DNA of 64,000 nucleotides from G963674955 sp963674955 (GTDB taxonomy: Bacteria > Desulfobacterota > Desulfovibrionia > Desulfovibrionales > Desulfovibrionaceae). The position numbers and the translations under genes were made by a program. The notes under the pieces were generated by a model, which saw only the letters and a program-made list of their open reading frames with translations, searched no databases and had not been told where the DNA came from. Below are positions 61,814 through 64,000 of the stretch, piece after piece (position 1 is the stretch's first letter; every line of letters begins with the position of its first letter). The DNA lies in the NCBI GenBank assembly GCA_963674955.2, contig CAXXKR010000004.1, positions 496,001 through 560,000 of the forward strand, written 5' to 3'.

Positions 61814-61843
61814 AGTATGCCGAAAAATAACCGTTTTCGTCAA
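61814..61843 (-). promoter_or_regulatory. Sigma-70 promoter of the HU gene
   Basis: On the minus strand TTGACG (61838-61843), 18-nt spacer, CATACT (61814-61819). The leader that follows contains a TTAATCC/GGATTA hairpin before the GGGAG ribosome site. Confidence 0.55.
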
Positions 61844-61851
61844 GTGGATAA

Positions 61852-62670
61852 TTAGGTTGCAGATTGAGAAAAATCATTCAATGCTGGCCGGGCGGAAATG
61901 GCCTCCTGATTGTCTTCCCTGTAGCGGATTATTTTTTGGGCAAGAGCTGTGATGTCGTTGGCGCAGGGGCAATCCGGGGCGAACTTCATCAATGGTTTCT
62001 GTCTGCGCACGGCCTCGACCATGGTGGGGTCGTGTCGAATGAAGCCAAGATTTCTGATCTCGATTCCCAAAAAATTATTGCAGGCGGCATTCAACCGGTC
62101 AAAGGTTTGCTTGGCCTCGGACTTGGTGGCCTGGTTGACGACGATGCTGAAATCGTCGACACCGTACTGGTTATGCAAGACCTTGATCATGGCATAACTG
62201 TCGGTAAGGGAAGTGGGTTCGGGAGTCACGACCACAAACCGCAGTTGGGCCATGCCCGCAAAGGAAAGCACGGTCTCACTGATCCCGGCGCCGATATCAA
62301 GGACCAGAATCTGATAGCCGCCCGCAATTTCCATGATCTTCTTCAACAGCACGGACTGCATGTCTTCGTCCATGTCCACCAGTTCGGGTACGCCGCTGGC
62401 GGCGGGAAGAATATCAAGGCCCCTGTCCTCCAAGGGGACCACAACATCCCTGGACCGGACATCCTTTTGCAAAAGGTTTTGCAGGCTCATCTCGGGCGAT
62501 ATTCCAAGAAGCACGTCCAGATTGGCCAGACCAAGATCGCAATCCATGAGCATGGTATTCAATCCGGCATTGTAAAATGCGTAACCCAGGCCAAGGGACA
62601 GGTTGGACTTTCCAACTCCGCCCTTGCCGCTCATGATTGATATGCTTAATGTCTTGTTCTTGTTAATCAT
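61852..62670 (-). CDS. MinD/ParA-family ATPase, FlhG-like
   Basis: 272 aa with deviant Walker A SGKGGVGKSNLSLGL, LMDCDLGLANLDVLLG and VLDIGAGISETVL. The short MIN-type opening and lack of a MinD amphipathic C-terminal helix favour an FlhG/YlxH-type regulator over cell-division MinD. ATG 62670 overlaps the end of the diguanylate cyclase gene (ATGATTAA), so the two are translationally coupled and may act in a common polar or motility process. Confidence 0.85.
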   Translation of the reverse strand: MINKNKTLSISIMSGKGGVGKSNLSLGLGYAFYNAGLNTMLMDCDLGLANLDVLLGISPEMSLQNLLQKDVRSRDVVVPLEDRGLDILPAASGVPELVDMDEDMQSVLLKKIMEIAGGYQILVLDIGAGISETVLSFAGMAQLRFVVVTPEPTSLTDSYAMIKVLHNQYGVDDFSIVVNQATKSEAKQTFDRLNAACNNFLGIEIRNLGFIRHDPTMVEAVRRQKPLMKFAPDCPCANDITALAQKIIRYREDNQEAISARPALNDFSQSAT

Positions 62671-63535
62671 CTTCGCTTCCATCGCTTATGGCTGTAAATA
62701 AAAGTTTTTTCTCGTCGGCATGTACGAGGGTGCGTTTGAAAACGCGATCGATCTCAGGCATGGAAGCGAGGGCGACCCTGTTTCTGCCCTGGCTTTTGGC
62801 TTCATACAAGGCTTCATCGGCAAGCTTGACGAATTCCCGCACCGAATAACTGATCGACCCCCGATAGGAAGCCAGACCAACTGAACATGTGACCTTGAAG
62901 GGCTCTGACCCCTTGATACCGTTGAAATTGACCGAATCCAAATCATGCATGAATCTGGAAAGAACCTTTCCGGACCTAACCTGCCCGATTCCGGGCAGGA
63001 CGATTGCCAGCTCATCGCCGCCAAACCGCGCGGCGACATCATACCTGCGTTTTATGGAGCCGATCAGTCCAGAAAGTCTGGTGAGCACGGCGTCGCCGAC
63101 AACATGGCCGTGGGTGTCGTTGATCTCCTTGAATTTGTCGATATCAATGAGGGCCAGGGATACAGGCGTCTTGTTTCTTCTAGACCTTTCAATCTCCAGA
63201 TCGAGAATCCTTTCAAAGGCCCTGCGGTTGGCCAACCCGGTCAGCGGATCATGGTCTCGTTCGTAAGAGAGTTCCTCAAGATTTTGCTGGATGAGCTTCA
63301 GGTGGGGGTAGGCTTCGCCATTGACGGGAAAAGCCAGCCAGTCCTTGAGATTGGTGCCGGAACTGATTTCCTTCCAGGCCTTGATGTCCAGATCGGGAAA
63401 CAGCCGACACAGTCCGAGCATCATGTCGGATTCGGAACCGTCGCAATTCACGCCCTTTTTGGCGCAAAGTTCATCCCGAAGCGAGACAAGCTCCGCTATC
63501 AGAAGGCGCTCTCTGTCTTTGTCCATATCGGCCAT
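62663..63535 (-). CDS. Diguanylate cyclase (GGDEL-type GGDEF domain)
   Basis: 290-aa cytoplasmic protein. The N-terminal half is an uncharacterised helical region; the C-terminal GGDEF domain starts DPLTGLANRRAFERIL and has active site RFGGDELAI, i.e. GGDEL, a variant that remains active in many cyclases. An inhibitory I-site RRYD lies 5 residues before it. Start may be ATG 63535 (directly after the prfB stop) or ATG 63526. Confidence 0.9.
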   Translation of the reverse strand: MADMDKDRERLLIAELVSLRDELCAKKGVNCDGSESDMMLGLCRLFPDLDIKAWKEISSGTNLKDWLAFPVNGEAYPHLKLIQQNLEELSYERDHDPLTGLANRRAFERILDLEIERSRRNKTPVSLALIDIDKFKEINDTHGHVVGDAVLTRLSGLIGSIKRRYDVAARFGGDELAIVLPGIGQVRSGKVLSRFMHDLDSVNFNGIKGSEPFKVTCSVGLASYRGSISYSVREFVKLADEALYEAKSQGRNRVALASMPEIDRVFKRTLVHADEKKLLFTAISDGSEDD

Positions 63536-64000
63536 TTACTCACCCGCGCATTTGAACAACAGATAGCCCCGAATGAGATCATCCAGAGCTCCGTCCAACA
63601 CCGCGTCCACATTTCCTGTTTCGGTATTGGAACGGTGATCCTTGACCAGCCTGTACGGTTGCAGGGTATAGGTCCTTATCTGGCTGCCGAAGTTTATGGC
63701 GTCCTTGGAAGCGTAATCCGCTTTCTTGCTTTCCTCAAGCCGCTTGAGTTCGCGCTCGTAAAGACGGGCCTTGAGAATCTTCAGGGCCGACTGTTTATTG
63801 CGAAGCTGAGACTTCTCGTTCTGGCACTGGGCAACCAGCCCGGTGGGCAGGTGGGTTATGCGCACGGCCGAGCTTGTCTTGTTAACGCTTTGGCCGCCAG
63901 GGCCGCTGGCCCGGAAAACGTCAATGCGCAAATCCTCGTCCCTGACCTCTATTTCAATATCCTGATCCAAATCCGGATATACGTCCACGGAAGCAAAAGA
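63536..64000 (-). CDS. prfB: Peptide chain release factor 2, C-terminal part (runs off window)
   Basis: The 154 visible residues include SFASVDVYPDLD at the window edge, the GGQ peptidyl-hydrolysis motif (ASGPGGQSVNKTSSAVRITH) and the C-terminal domain ending DDLIRGYLLFKCAGE. The 5' part with the SPF anticodon motif and any programmed frameshift lies outside. The stop TAA directly precedes the cyclase ATG. Confidence 0.95.
   Translation of the reverse strand, partial: SFASVDVYPDLDQDIEIEVRDEDLRIDVFRASGPGGQSVNKTSSAVRITHLPTGLVAQCQNEKSQLRNKQSALKILKARLYERELKRLEESKKADYASKDAINFGSQIRTYTLQPYRLVKDHRSNTETGNVDAVLDGALDDLIRGYLLFKCAGE

Noticed and set aside
1..64000. CRISPR array or rRNA genes
   Set aside because: No regularly spaced repeat array and no rRNA-like sequence was seen on either strand.

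Overview
The window comes from a sulfate-reducer-like bacterium of the Desulfovibrionales type. The inference rests on a periplasmic tetraheme cytochrome c3, a NapC/NrfH-type quinol oxidase paired with an octaheme cytochrome, a partial mannose-type PTS next to rpoN, and many hybrid sensor kinases. No 16S rRNA is present, so genus level is not resolved.

Layout. 1-12130 is ordinary chromosome: cytochrome c3 behind a near-consensus sigma-54 promoter, ilvN-ptb-buk, an AlaX-like editing protein, an acyltransferase, the RNA pair rhlE/RRM protein with a structured leader, a haoCA-type module, and small accessory genes. 12139-45042 is an integrated island of about 32.9 kb. 45043-64000 is core chromosome again: tRNA-Ser, tadA, purQ, then the long rightward block pyrG-kdsA-kdsC-lptC-lptA-lptB, rpoN-hpf-ptsN-rapZ-PTS IIA/IIB/IIC, ppaC and an HD-GYP regulator. 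A leftward block follows: prfB, a diguanylate cyclase, a MinD-like ATPase, HU, a predicted selenoprotein and dapA.

The island sits in the 3' end of tRNA-Ser(CGA). The last 20 nt of the tRNA, including CCA, are repeated at 12139-12158. Each end carries a tandem pair of a 12-bp integrase arm-type repeat about 61 bp inside the core. The integrase gene lies next to the tRNA and is frameshifted. The presumed original tRNA terminator is stranded beyond the far end at 12099-12129, and the element supplies a new one at 44989-45032. Cargo is almost entirely signal transduction: one HisKA kinase broken by an ISL3 element, a solute-binding-domain hybrid kinase split by a frameshift, four more hybrid kinases (three of them close paralogues in tandem), two HDOD proteins, a TetR regulator with two matching palindromes, a zinc-binding-type chemoreceptor and a CheW. 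The right part is phage/IS debris (resolvase, antirepressor fragments, decayed IS3) around a Kef-type antiporter and an amphi-Trp protein.

Most notable outside the island: an in-frame UGA in a CxxU motif of a secreted UshA-like protein at 60575-61453, followed by a SECIS-like hairpin; a poly-T frameshift in the PTS IIC gene; and a structured leader with an intrinsic terminator upstream of the RRM gene.
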